Shown here in pieces: positions 1 through 9,057 of a stretch of DNA of 46,737 nucleotides. Under the pieces are notes generated by a model. It was not told the DNA's origin. It was given only the letters and a program-made list of their open reading frames with translations, and did no database searches. Each line of letters begins with the position of its first letter. Within the stretch, counting starts at the first letter, position 1. This DNA comes from CAZMXP01 sp964570285 (lineage in GTDB: Bacteria > Planctomycetota > PLA2): contig CAZMXP010000038.1 of assembly GCA_964570285.1 (NCBI GenBank), forward strand, positions 1 to 46,737. Reading direction: 5' to 3'. A program made the translations under genes and the position numbers.

Positions 1-1
1 G

Positions 2-1222
2 GAGAAGCTGCTGCACGCGATCTTCGGCCGCGCCGGCGAGGACGTGAAGAACGACTCGCTCGACGTGCCGAGCGGCGTCGAGGGGATCGTCATCGACGCG
101 CAGAAGTTCAGCCGCAAGGTGAACCTCACCGAGGAGGAACGGCAGCGGAACCTCCAGGAGATCAAGCGCCTCGAGAGGGAGTTCCTGACGCGGTACCAGG
201 AGGTGCTCGAGGACTGCATCCGGCAGATGGAGTCCGGCAGCGAGAAGCCCCTCAAGGACCCGGAGACGAAAAAGCCCTTCTCGGTGGGGGCCGTCCTCAG
301 CGGGACCGAGTTCAAGAAGATCCGGGACCGCCTGCGGGCGGAGGTGATCCAGGAGGAGAAGACCCGGGCACGCGAGAAGAGGCTCAAGACGCTCCGGGAC
401 GCCTTCCAGCGCATCGACGTCCACGAGGCGGAGAAGAACAAGCGGGTGAACCGGCTCAGCCGGGGGGACGAGCTGCCGACGGGCGTCCTGGAGATGGTGA
501 AGGTCTATGTCGCCACGAAGCGCAAGATCTCCGTGGGAGACAAGATCGCGGGGCGCCACGGGAACAAGGGGGTGATCAGCCGCATCCTCCCGGTGGAGGA
601 CATGCCGTTCCTCGAGGACGGCACTCCGGTGCAGATGGTCCTCAATCCGCTGGGCGTGCCGAGCCGCATGAACGTGGGCCAGATCCTCGAGACGCACCTC
701 GGCCTCGCCGCGCGCGCGCTCGGCTACCAGGTCGTGACGCCCGTGTTCGACGGCTGCCAGGAGGCGGATGTCGAGGCCCTGCTCGAGCGGGCCAACCTGC
801 CGAAGGACGGGAAGTCCGTGCTCTACGACGGGCGCACCGGCGACGCCTTCGAGCAGAAGGTGACCGTCGGGTACATGTACATGCTCAAGCTGCACCACCT
901 CGTCGATGACAAGGTGCATGCGCGCGCCACGGGGCCCTACTCGCTGATCACCCAGCAGCCGCTGGGCGGGAAGGCGCGCTTCGGCGGGCAGCGGTTCGGG
1001 GAGATGGAGGTGTGGGCGCTCGAGGCCTACGGCGCGGCGAACATCCTCCAGGAGCTCCTGACCGTCAAGTCCGACGACGTGGACGGCCGGATGAAGATCT
1101 ACGAGGCGATGGTGAAGGGCGAGAACATCCTCGAGGCCGGCACGCCGGTCTCCTTCGAGGTCCTGACGAACGAGATCAAGGGGCTGGCCCTCAATCTCGA
1201 GCTCGTCAAGCAGGCGTTCTAG
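2..1222 (+). CDS. rpoB: RNA polymerase beta subunit, C-terminal part (5' truncated by window edge)
   Basis: This is the C-terminal ~406 residues of the beta subunit of RNA polymerase; the gene enters from the left edge in frame at base 2, and the start and rifampicin region lie outside the window. The visible part includes a charged coiled-coil stretch and the strongly conserved block KISVGDKIAGRHGNKGVIS followed by PVEDMPFLEDGTPV, which is part of the catalytic core interface with beta'. Near the end are KARFGGQRFGEMEVWALEAYG and the switch-region segment before the stop. The stop codon lies 9 nt before rpoC, so the two large subunits are co-transcribed in the usual rpoBC order. Identification is certain; only the length is unknown. 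Confidence 0.97.
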   Translation, partial: EKLLHAIFGRAGEDVKNDSLDVPSGVEGIVIDAQKFSRKVNLTEEERQRNLQEIKRLEREFLTRYQEVLEDCIRQMESGSEKPLKDPETKKPFSVGAVLSGTEFKKIRDRLRAEVIQEEKTRAREKRLKTLRDAFQRIDVHEAEKNKRVNRLSRGDELPTGVLEMVKVYVATKRKISVGDKIAGRHGNKGVISRILPVEDMPFLEDGTPVQMVLNPLGVPSRMNVGQILETHLGLAARALGYQVVTPVFDGCQEADVEALLERANLPKDGKSVLYDGRTGDAFEQKVTVGYMYMLKLHHLVDDKVHARATGPYSLITQQPLGGKARFGGQRFGEMEVWALEAYGAANILQELLTVKSDDVDGRMKIYEAMVKGENILEAGTPVSFEVLTNEIKGLALNLELVKQAF

Positions 1223-1231
1223 GGGGCACCG

Positions 1232-4200
1232 ATGGTCGACACGCTCTACAACCGCATCAACGACTACAGCGCGGTCAAGATCCGCCTCGCCTCACCCGAG
1301 GACATCCGCTCCTGGTCCTACGGCGAGGTCAAGAAGCCGGAGACGATCAACTACCGCACCTACCGCTCGGAGAAGGACGGCCTGTTCTGCGAGCGCATCT
1401 TCGGGCCCGAACGGGACTGGGAGTGCGCGTGCGGCAAGTACAAGGGGATCAAGCACAAGGGGATCATCTGCGACCGCTGCGGCGTCAAGGTGACGCACTC
1501 CCGCGTGCGCCGCAAGCGGATGGGGCACATCGCCCTCGCGGCGCCGGTCGTGCACATCTGGTTCTTCAAGGCGATGCCGTCGCGGCTGGGCACGCTGCTC
1601 GGCATGAAGACGAACGCCCTCGAACGGGTCGTCTACTTCCAGGACTACGTGGTCACCGAGATCGGGGACACGCCGCTGAAGCAGTTCCAGCTTCTCACGG
1701 AAGAGCAGTACCGGGAGTGCCGCCTCAAGTACGGCGACAGCTTCAAGGCGAGCATGGGGGCGGAGGCGATCCGCGACCTGCTGAAGACGCTGAATCTCGA
1801 CGAGATCTCCGAGGAGCTGAAGCAGGAGCTCACCACGACGAAATCCCGCCAGCGCCAGAAGGACATCATCAAGCGCCTCAAGCTGGTGGACGCGCTCCGC
1901 GAGTCGGACAACAAGGCGGAGTGGCTCGTGCTGGACGTGATCCCGGTGATCCCCCCCGACCTGCGCCCGCTCGTCCTCCTCGAGAGCGGCAACTTCGCCA
2001 CCTCCGACCTGAACGATCTCTACCGGCGGCTCATCAACCGCAACAACCGGCTCAAGAAGCTGCTCGACCTGAACGCGCCGGAGGTGATCATCCGGAACGA
2101 GAAGCGGATGCTGCAGCAGTCCGTGGACGCCCTGTTCGACAACAACCGCTGCCTGCGCGCCGTGCTCGGATCGTCGAACCGGCCGCTGAAGTCCCTCACG
2201 GACATGATCAAGGGCAAGCAGGGCCGCTTCCGCGAGAACCTGCTCGGCAAGCGTGTCGACTACAGCGCGCGCTCGGTGATCGTCGTCGGTCCCGATCTCA
2301 AGCTCCACCAGTGCGGCCTCCCGAAGAAGATCGCGCTGGAGCTCTACCAGCCGTTCATCATCCGGCGCCTGAAGGAGATGGGGCTCGCGGACACGATCAA
2401 GAGCGCGAAGAAGATGCTCGAGCGCCGGGACGAGGAGGTCTGGGACATCCTCGAGGAGGTGATCCAGAACCACCCGGTCCTGCTCAACCGCGCCCCGACG
2501 CTGCACCGCGTCGGCATCCAGGCCTTCCAGCCGGTGCTGGTGGAAGGCAACGCGATCAAGATCCACCCCCTCGTCTGCACGGGCTTCAACGCGGACTTCG
2601 ACGGCGACCAGATGGCGGTCCACCTGCCCCTCTCGTACGAGGCGCAGATCGAGGCCTCCACGCTGATGCTCTCCCCCAACAACATCTTCTCGCCCGCCCA
2701 CGGCAAGCCGATCATCGCCCCGAGCCAGGACATCGTCCTCGGGCTCGGCTACCTGACGGCGAGCCACGACCTGCAGGAAGGCGATCCGATCGCGGTGAGC
2801 ACCGTCAACGAGGCGTTCCTCGCGTACGGGACGGGTCGGCTCCGCACGCACAGCCGCGTGAAGATGCGCGTGGCCGCGGGCCGGATGATGAAGACGAGTT
2901 CGAAGGAGGACGCGGTCCTCCCGATCGGCCTGATCGAGACGACGATGGGGCGGATCGTCTTCAACGACATCCTGCCTGCGGGGATGCCCTTCTACAACTA
3001 CGCGCTGACGAAGAAGGGGATCCAGGACGTCATCTCGGATTGCCACAAGATCCTCGGCCGCGAGGCGACGATCCGACTGCTCGACGACATCAAGGACCTC
3101 GGGTTCAAGTCGGCGACGCGGGCGGGGGTGTCGTTCGCGAAGGACGACATGCGCACGCCGGCGGCGAAGGACCGGATCATGCGCGTCACGCAGGACGAGG
3201 TGGACGGCATCGAACGCAACTACCGGCAGGGCGTGATCACCGAGGGCGAGCGCTACAACCAGATCATCGACTGCTGGACGGCGGCGCGGGAGCAGATCGG
3301 CCAGGAGATGATGACCGAGCTGAAGGCCGACGTCCGCGACGGCAAGCCCTACCTCAACCCGATCTACCTGATGGCCGACACGGGCGCTCGCGGCTCGGTG
3401 GAACAGATCCGCCAGCTGGCCGGCATGCGCGGCCTGATGGCCAAGCCCTCGGGCAAGATCATCGAGACGCCGATCAAGGCGAACTTCCGCGAGGGCCTGA
3501 AGGTGCTCGAGTACTTCTCGAGCACGCACGGCGCGCGCAAGGGCCTCGCCGACACGGCGCTGAAGACGGCGGACTCGGGCTACCTGACGCGCAAGCTCGC
3601 GGACGTGGCCCAGAACGTGGTCGTCACGATGCAGGACTGCGGCACCCTGAACGGGATCTCGAAGGGCACCGTCTACAAGGGCGACAAGGTCGAGGTCTCG
3701 CTCGCGCAGAACATCACCGGCCGCATCGCCCGCGACCGCATCGTCGACGTCATCACGGAGACGGTCGTGATCGAGGAGAACGAGGTCATCACCGCGGAGG
3801 TGGCGCGCAGCATCGAGGCGATGGGATACGAGAAGATCCGCGTCCGGAGCCCGCTGACGTGCGAGTCGCCGCTGGGGATCTGCGCCCGCTGCTATGGCAT
3901 GGACCTGTCGCGCGGCAAGCTGGTGGAGCGGGGGCTCGCGGTGGGCATCATCGCGGCGCAATCGATCGGCGAGCCGGGCACCCAGCTCACGATGCGCACC
4001 TTCCACATCGGCGGTACGGCGCACAAGACCGTGGAAGAGGCGGAGTACCGCACGCGCTACAAGGGCATCGTGCGATTCGCGAATCTCAAGGCCGTCCGCA
4101 ACGAGAAGGGCGAGAACGTCGTCCTCACGCGGAACGGCGAGATCATCGTCGAGGACGACCAGGGGCGCGAGGTGGACCGCCATCTCGTGCCGGCGGGAGC

Positions 4201-5344
4201 CCTCATCCTGGTGACGGAGGGGCAGGAGATCAAGGAGAAGCAGGTGCTCTGCCGCTGGGACCCGCACCACGTGCCGATCCTCTGCGAGCGCGAGGGCTTT
4301 GTCCGCTACGACGAGATCGTCGAGGGCAAGACGATGCGCGAGGAGAAGGACGAGGCGAGCGGCGTGCGGCGCAAGCAGATCATCGAACACAAGGGGGACC
4401 TGCACCCCCAGGTCGTGATCGTGGACGGCGACGGTCACCCGCTCGCGCTCTACCCGATCCCGGAGCGCGCCTACCTCGAAGTGGAGAACGGGAAGAAGAT
4501 CAAGGCGGGGACGCTGATCGCGAAGACGCCCCGCGAAATCACCGGCACGCAGGACATCACGGGCGGCCTGCCGCGCGTGACCGAGCTCTTCGAGGCCCGC
4601 AAGCCGAAGGAGCCTGCCGTCATGTCGGAGATCGACGGCATCGTCGAGCTGGGCGAGAAGAAGCGCGGCAAGCGGATCCTGCGCGTGCGGAGCGAGCAGG
4701 GCATCGAGAAGGAGCACCTGATCCCCCAGGGCAAGCACCTCCTCGTCCACAACGGCGACCGCGTCCGCGCGGGGGATCCTCTCACCGAGGGCCCGCTCGT
4801 GCCCCACGACATCCTGCGGATCACGGGCGAGGAGAACGTGCAGAACTACCTGCAGCGCGAGGTGCAGAACGTCTACCGGTCGCAGAACGTCGGGATCGAC
4901 GACAAGCACATCGAGATCATCGTCGGGCAGATGATGCGCAAGGTCCGCATCGAGGATCCGGGCGACACGCAGTTCCTGCCCGGGTCGGTCGCGGACAAGC
5001 ACCGGTTCCGGGAGGCCAACAAGACGGTCATCGAGGAGAACGGGCGCCCGGCCCGGGCCACGCCGCTGCTGCTCGGCATCACGAAGGCCTCGCTGCAGAG
5101 CGACTCCTTCATCTCCGCCGCCTCCTTCCAGGAGACGACCAAGGTCCTCACCGAGGCGGCCCTCGCCGGTCGCACGGACAACCTCCTCGGCCTGAAGGAA
5201 AACGTGATCCTGGGCCACCTGATCCCGGCGGGCACGGGGTTCCGCTGGTACGCGAGCGCGCGGCTCAAGCGGACGCTCACCATCGAGGAGGGCATGACCG
5301 AGTTCGAGGGCCCCTTCATGCCCCAGCCGGAGCCCGCCGCCTAG
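1232..5344 (+). CDS. rpoC: RNA polymerase beta' subunit
   Basis: Beta' subunit (1370 aa, close to the usual bacterial size) of the DNA-dependent RNA polymerase. The N-terminal zinc site is visible as C65, C67, C80 and C83. The catalytic magnesium motif NADFDGD spans residues 453-459, with D455, D457 and D459 the expected ligands. The second zinc site is visible as MQDCGT plus CESPLGICARC further on, and the trigger-loop/bridge-helix region lies between. The C-terminal end (SFISAASFQETTKVLTEAA, then LKENVILGHLIPAGTG) is complete. It starts with ATG 9 nt after rpoB. An 80-nt gap with a promoter separates it from rpsL, so the str operon can be transcribed independently. Confidence 0.98.
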   Translation: MVDTLYNRINDYSAVKIRLASPEDIRSWSYGEVKKPETINYRTYRSEKDGLFCERIFGPERDWECACGKYKGIKHKGIICDRCGVKVTHSRVRRKRMGHIALAAPVVHIWFFKAMPSRLGTLLGMKTNALERVVYFQDYVVTEIGDTPLKQFQLLTEEQYRECRLKYGDSFKASMGAEAIRDLLKTLNLDEISEELKQELTTTKSRQRQKDIIKRLKLVDALRESDNKAEWLVLDVIPVIPPDLRPLVLLESGNFATSDLNDLYRRLINRNNRLKKLLDLNAPEVIIRNEKRMLQQSVDALFDNNRCLRAVLGSSNRPLKSLTDMIKGKQGRFRENLLGKRVDYSARSVIVVGPDLKLHQCGLPKKIALELYQPFIIRRLKEMGLADTIKSAKKMLERRDEEVWDILEEVIQNHPVLLNRAPTLHRVGIQAFQPVLVEGNAIKIHPLVCTGFNADFDGDQMAVHLPLSYEAQIEASTLMLSPNNIFSPAHGKPIIAPSQDIVLGLGYLTASHDLQEGDPIAVSTVNEAFLAYGTGRLRTHSRVKMRVAAGRMMKTSSKEDAVLPIGLIETTMGRIVFNDILPAGMPFYNYALTKKGIQDVISDCHKILGREATIRLLDDIKDLGFKSATRAGVSFAKDDMRTPAAKDRIMRVTQDEVDGIERNYRQGVITEGERYNQIIDCWTAAREQIGQEMMTELKADVRDGKPYLNPIYLMADTGARGSVEQIRQLAGMRGLMAKPSGKIIETPIKANFREGLKVLEYFSSTHGARKGLADTALKTADSGYLTRKLADVAQNVVVTMQDCGTLNGISKGTVYKGDKVEVSLAQNITGRIARDRIVDVITETVVIEENEVITAEVARSIEAMGYEKIRVRSPLTCESPLGICARCYGMDLSRGKLVERGLAVGIIAAQSIGEPGTQLTMRTFHIGGTAHKTVEEAEYRTRYKGIVRFANLKAVRNEKGENVVLTRNGEIIVEDDQGREVDRHLVPAGALILVTEGQEIKEKQVLCRWDPHHVPILCEREGFVRYDEIVEGKTMREEKDEASGVRRKQIIEHKGDLHPQVVIVDGDGHPLALYPIPERAYLEVENGKKIKAGTLIAKTPREITGTQDITGGLPRVTELFEARKPKEPAVMSEIDGIVELGEKKRGKRILRVRSEQGIEKEHLIPQGKHLLVHNGDRVRAGDPLTEGPLVPHDILRITGEENVQNYLQREVQNVYRSQNVGIDDKHIEIIVGQMMRKVRIEDPGDTQFLPGSVADKHRFREANKTVIEENGRPARATPLLLGITKASLQSDSFISAASFQETTKVLTEAALAGRTDNLLGLKENVILGHLIPAGTGFRWYASARLKRTLTIEEGMTEFEGPFMPQPEPAA

Positions 5345-5381
5345 CAACCCGAGGAACCTTCCCCCCGCGCCCGTCCGGTTC

Positions 5382-5411
5382 TTGTCGTGCCGGGCGTCGC
5401 GGGGGTATAGT
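5382..5411 (+). promoter_or_regulatory. Candidate sigma-70 promoter for rpsL-rpsG-fusA, near-leaderless
   Basis: TTGTCG (5382-5387), an 18-nt spacer and TATAGT (5406-5411) fit a housekeeping promoter. The expected start of transcription (~5418) lies only about 7 nt before the rpsL ATG, and no Shine-Dalgarno sequence fits in that space, so the mRNA would be nearly leaderless. Confidence 0.6.
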
Positions 5412-5424
5412 GCTGGATTCACCT

Positions 5425-5795
<371 letters not shown>

Positions 5796-5796
<1 letters not shown>

Positions 5797-6269
5797 TGCC
5801 GCGCAAGTACCAGAGCACCGAGCACCTGCTCAAGGGCGACCCTCGGTTCAACAACAAGCTGGTCGCGAAGTTCATCAACTCCGTGATGCTCGCGGGGAAG
5901 AAGTCGACGGCCCAGCGCCTGGTCTACAGCGCCTTCGACATCGTCGCGGAGCGGATGAAGGACAAGGACCCCGTGGAGGTCTTCTCGCAGGCGGTCAGCA
6001 ACGTGCGGCCGCTGATCCAGGTCAAGAGCAAGCGCGTCGGCGGCGCGACCTACCAGGTGCCCACGGAAGTGAGCCGCAAGCGGGCGCACATGCTCGCGAT
6101 CCGCTGGATCCTCGAGGCCGCGCGCGGGAAGAAGGGTCGGCCGGTGTCGCGCTCGCTGGCGGACGAACTGATCGCGGCCTACAACGGCGAAGGCGGCGCC
6201 ATGACGACCCGCGAGAACGTCCACAAGATGGCGGAGGCCAACAAGGCCTTCAGCCATTTCGCGTGGTAG
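5796..6269 (+). CDS. rpsG: 30S ribosomal protein S7
   Basis: S7 (157 aa) is a primary 16S rRNA binding protein that nucleates assembly of the 30S head and lines the E site. Recognisable blocks are LVAKFINSVMLAGKKSTAQR, PLIQVKSKRVGGATYQVP and the C-terminal MAEANKAFSHFAW. The ATG overlaps the rpsL stop by one base. It is followed by a 53-nt gap to fusA. In E. coli S7 is the autoregulator of the str operon at the rpsL-rpsG junction; the one-base overlap here leaves no spacer of that kind, so any such control would have to work differently. Confidence 0.97.
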
Positions 6270-6322
6270 TCGCGTCGGCGCGCGGGAGTCGCTCGCGGCG
6301 CGGGGCGGGATAGAGGCCGTCC

Positions 6323-8383
6323 ATGTCGGACCTCCACCATGTCCGGAACCTGGGCATCATCGCCCACATCGACGCCGGCAAGACCACGGTCACCGAGCGC
6401 ATCCTCTTCTATACCGGCAAGGAGCACCGGATCGGCGAGGTGCACGAGGGCGCCGCCAAGATGGACTGGATGGTCGAGGAGCAGGAGCGCGGCATCACGA
6501 TCACCGCCGCCGCGACGGTCATCCTCTGGCGCGACCACCGCATCAACCTCATCGATACCCCGGGTCACGTCGACTTCACGGCGGAGGTCGAGCGCAGCCT
6601 TCGCGTGCTGGACGGCGCGGTCGTCGTCTTCGACGGCGTGCACGGCGTCGAGGCCCAGAGCGAGACGGTCTGGCGGCAGGCGGAGCGCTACCGCGTCCCG
6701 CGCCTCTGCTTCATCAACAAGCTCGACCGCGCGGGCGCGTCGTTCGACCGCTCGCTCCAGTCGATCCAGCGCCGCCTGGGCAAGCGGACGCTCGTGTGCC
6801 AGATCCCGATCGGCAGCGAGCGCGGATTCCGCGGAGTCGTCGACCTCGTCGGGCTGCGCGCGTTCCTCTGGGAGGACGAGTCCGACCCCCATCGCTTCGC
6901 CGAGGCGGAGATCCCCGCCGACCTTCGGGAGCTGGCGGACCTGCAGCGGGAGGAACTCGTGGACGCGGTCGCCGACCTCGACGACGGCGTCGCGGACCTC
7001 TACCTCGCCGAAGAGGAGGTCCCGGCGGAGGCGCTCCGGGCGGCGATCCGCCGCATCACGATCGCGAACCGCGCGACGCCCGTGCTCTGCGGCGCGGCCC
7101 TGCGGAACCGGGGCATCCAGCCCCTGCTCGATGCGGTCGTGGACTATCTCCCCTCGCCCCTCGAGACCGAGATGCCGCATGGCGCCCACCCGGAGACGGG
7201 CGAGGCCGAGACGCGGCCGTGCGACGCCGACGCGCCGCTGAGCGCGCTCGTGTTCAAGAGCTTCTCGGACCGCCACGGCGAACTCGTCTATCTCCGCATC
7301 TACAGCGGGACCCTGGCCGAGGGCGGGCACGTCTACAACCCCCGCGTGCGCAAGGGCGAGCGCATCCAGCAGATCTTCCGCATGCACGCGAGCGACCGCG
7401 AGCGCATCAAGGAGGCGCAGGCGGGCGACATCGTCGCGACGGTCGGGCTCAAGTACGCCGTGACGGGCGACACGCTCTGCGCGAAGACCGAGCCCATCCT
7501 CTACGAGCCGGCGCGGTTCCCGGAGACGGTCCTCTCCATGGCCATCGAGCCGAAGAGCAGCGCGGAGCGCGAGCGCCTCGTGGAGGTGTTGGCGCGCCTG
7601 AAGCGCGACGACCCGACCTTCGACGTGCACGAGGATGCCGAGACGGGCCAGACGATCATCAGCGGGATGGGGGAGTTGCACCTCGAGGTGCTCAAGAACC
7701 GCATGCTGCGCGACTTCCAGGTGGAGGCGAATGTCGGCGAGCCCCGCGTCTCCTTCCGCCAGACAGTGCGGGGCCCCGGTACGGGCGAGGGCGTCTTCGA
7801 CCAGGAGACCGCCAACAAGCGCCAGTTCGGGAAGGTGCGCGTCGCCGTCGCGCCGGCGCAGAAGCCGGAGGCGGTGGAGGTGCGCTTCGAGCCGTCGGTC
7901 CTCTTCCAGGTCCCCAAGCTCTTCCATGCGGCGATCGAGCGGGCCCTGCTCGACGAGGCCAGAGGGGGCGCGGGGGAGGGATACCCGTTCATCGGCATCT
8001 CGATCGTCGTGCAGGGGGGCGAGTCGAGCGAGACCGATTCGACCGAGCTTGCGTTCGAGGTCGCCGCCGCGCGGGCGCTGCAGGACGGGGTCGCGCGCAG
8101 CGGCCGCGTGCTGCTCGAGCCTGTGATGCGCGTGGAGATCCGCACTCCCAACGACTACGTGGGCGAGGTGCTGGGCGATCTCAACCGCCGTCGCGCGACC
8201 GTCCTCGGCACCTCCCCGGAAGATGCGCAGAGCACCCTGCTCGTGGCCGCCGTCCCGCTTCGCGAGATGTTCGGCTACGTCGGCACCCTGCGCAGCCTCA
8301 GCCAGGGACGCGCTTCGCACGCGATGGAGCCGACGGGCTACCAGGAAGTGCCGCCCGATCTGACCTCCAAGCTGCTCTTCTGA
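6323..8383 (+). CDS. fusA: Translation elongation factor G
   Basis: EF-G (686 aa), the GTPase that drives ribosomal translocation and, with RRF, recycling. G-domain motifs are visible: AHIDAGKT (14-21), RGITIT in switch I, DTPGH (78-82) and NKLD (132-135). Domain II has SFSDRHGELVYLRIYSGTL, and domains III-V end with PLREMFGYVGTLRSLSQGRA. It is slightly shorter than the 690-704 aa usual for FusA. Its place after rpsL-rpsG is canonical, but the downstream tuf gene is absent. I cannot tell from the sequence alone whether this is the classical EF-G or one of the divergent EF-G paralogues described in spirochaetes, planctomycetes and deltaproteobacteria. Confidence 0.95.
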   Translation: MSDLHHVRNLGIIAHIDAGKTTVTERILFYTGKEHRIGEVHEGAAKMDWMVEEQERGITITAAATVILWRDHRINLIDTPGHVDFTAEVERSLRVLDGAVVVFDGVHGVEAQSETVWRQAERYRVPRLCFINKLDRAGASFDRSLQSIQRRLGKRTLVCQIPIGSERGFRGVVDLVGLRAFLWEDESDPHRFAEAEIPADLRELADLQREELVDAVADLDDGVADLYLAEEEVPAEALRAAIRRITIANRATPVLCGAALRNRGIQPLLDAVVDYLPSPLETEMPHGAHPETGEAETRPCDADAPLSALVFKSFSDRHGELVYLRIYSGTLAEGGHVYNPRVRKGERIQQIFRMHASDRERIKEAQAGDIVATVGLKYAVTGDTLCAKTEPILYEPARFPETVLSMAIEPKSSAERERLVEVLARLKRDDPTFDVHEDAETGQTIISGMGELHLEVLKNRMLRDFQVEANVGEPRVSFRQTVRGPGTGEGVFDQETANKRQFGKVRVAVAPAQKPEAVEVRFEPSVLFQVPKLFHAAIERALLDEARGGAGEGYPFIGISIVVQGGESSETDSTELAFEVAAARALQDGVARSGRVLLEPVMRVEIRTPNDYVGEVLGDLNRRRATVLGTSPEDAQSTLLVAAVPLREMFGYVGTLRSLSQGRASHAMEPTGYQEVPPDLTSKLLF

Positions 8384-8386
8384 GGC

Positions 8387-8413
8387 GCCGCGCCCCTGCG
8401 TTCCGGGCGCGGC
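8387..8413 (+). terminator. GC-rich hairpin just after fusA
   Basis: A perfect 9-bp stem (GCCGCGCCC at 8387-8395 with GGGCGCGGC at 8405-8413) and a 9-nt loop begin 3 nt after the fusA stop. No T-tract follows, so it could act as a Rho-assisted or non-canonical terminator, or only as a 3'-end stabiliser. Confidence 0.4.
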
Positions 8414-8470
8414 CGGCGCCGCCGCGGCCAGCGAGGTCTCTCCTCCCCCGGACCCCCTCCGGATGAATTC

Positions 8471-8497
8471 TTGCCCTGTGGGACGAGCGTGTAGACT
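8471..8497 (+). promoter_or_regulatory. Candidate upstream promoter of the S10 leader
   Basis: TTGCCC (8471-8476) and TAGACT (8492-8497) are separated by 15 nt, which is short for sigma-70. TTCTTG, 3 nt further upstream, gives 18 nt. Transcription would begin around 8504, at the left foot of the structured region at 8501-8595. Weak on its own. Confidence 0.3.
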
Positions 8498-8500
8498 GAC

Positions 8501-8595
8501 GGGCTCGCCGGGGTTTCTCCCGGAGTGCCAGCGAGTCCCCTCGACGGGGGCGCAGAGCGGCAAGTCGGCCCCCGCGCCGTGGCGCGGTGGGGCCG
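8501..8595 (+). ncRNA. Structured leader or small RNA between fusA and rpsJ
   Basis: The 369-nt gap 8384-8752 holds no credible protein gene. Within it, GGGCTCGC (8501-8508) pairs with GCGAGTCC (8531-8538; one G-U), enclosing a small CGGG/CCCG hairpin. A tight CCCC/GGGG hairpin follows at ~8537-8550. A strong hairpin then pairs CGGCCCC (8566-8572) with GGGGCCG (8589-8595) and continues inside as CGCGC/GCGCG with a CGTG loop. The series could be an attenuating leader for the ribosomal cluster or a separate small RNA ended by the last hairpin. I do not recognise it as a known RNA family. Confidence 0.4.
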
Positions 8596-8623
8596 TGCCC
8601 TCTTCGTCGCCGCCCCGGGTTCG

Positions 8624-8652
8624 TTGACACCCGGAGATGGCACCGGTAGCAT
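8624..8652 (+). promoter_or_regulatory. Candidate sigma-70 promoter for the S10-spc-alpha cluster
   Basis: A consensus TTGACA (8624-8629), a 17-nt spacer and TAGCAT (8647-8652) make this one of the best promoter matches in the window. Transcription from ~8659 would give a ~94-nt leader before rpsJ. Confidence 0.6.
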
Positions 8653-8659
8653 CAAAGGC

Positions 8660-8739
8660 TTCGCCCGAGGCGAGGGCGAAACGCATTTCAGGTAGCCGAG
8701 GACGAACGAGACCCTCCCGCGGCCGCGGGTCCGGGAGGG
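8660..8739 (+). promoter_or_regulatory. S10 leader with two hairpins, the second reaching the ribosome-binding region
   Basis: Hairpin 1 pairs TTCGCCC (8660-8666) with GGGCGAA (8674-8680) around a 7-nt loop. Hairpin 2 pairs CCCTCCCG (8712-8719) with CGGGAGGG (8732-8739). The right arm of hairpin 2 contains the purine run GGGAGGGG just upstream of GAGG (8742-8745) and the rpsJ ATG at 8753, so folding could mask the ribosome-binding region. In gammaproteobacteria the S10 leader is controlled by L4; whether L4 or another protein binds here is unknown. Confidence 0.45.
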
Positions 8740-8752
8740 GCGAGGCGGGCGA

Positions 8753-9055
8753 ATGGACGAGATCAAGATCCGGATGGAGGCCTACGACCACGAGTCGCTG
8801 GACACCTCCGCCATGGAGATCGTGGACACGGCGAAGCGCAGCGGCGCGCGCGTCGCGGGTCCCGTGCCCCTGCCCACGCGCATCGAGCGCTACACGGTGC
8901 TCCGCTCGCCGCACATCGACAAGAAGTCGCGGGAGCAGTTCGAGATCCGCACGCACAAGCGCATCATCTACATCACGGAACCCACCCCGAAGACCGTGGA
9001 TGCGTTGAGCAAGCTCAACATGCCCGCGGGCGTGGACATCCGGATCAAGGTCTGA
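8753..9055 (+). CDS. rpsJ: 30S ribosomal protein S10
   Basis: S10 (100 aa), a 30S head protein that also serves as NusE in the rRNA antitermination complex. The core is typical: IKIRMEAYDHESLDTSAMEIV, then GPVPLPTRIERYTVLRSPH, then EIRTHKRIIYI, ending in LNMPAGVDIRIKV. The ATG at 8753 matches the family start. The stop is followed after only 2 nt by rplD, whereas rplC (L3) normally lies between these genes. It heads the long ribosomal protein run and is preceded by the structured leader. Confidence 0.96.
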   Translation: MDEIKIRMEAYDHESLDTSAMEIVDTAKRSGARVAGPVPLPTRIERYTVLRSPHIDKKSREQFEIRTHKRIIYITEPTPKTVDALSKLNMPAGVDIRIKV

Positions 9056-9057
9056 CG

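Noticed and set aside
1292..5422. A 1376-codon open frame on the minus strand opposite rpoC
   Set aside because: Composition (Asp/His/Leu/Arg-rich, no motifs) is that of an antisense shadow of rpoC. Similar long antisense frames opposite fusA, aspS/thrS and pheT were rejected for the same reason.
8637..9008. A 123-codon plus-strand frame across the S10 leader and rpsJ
   Set aside because: It is out of frame with rpsJ over most of its length and Arg/Ser-rich. The conserved S10 frame accounts for the sequence.
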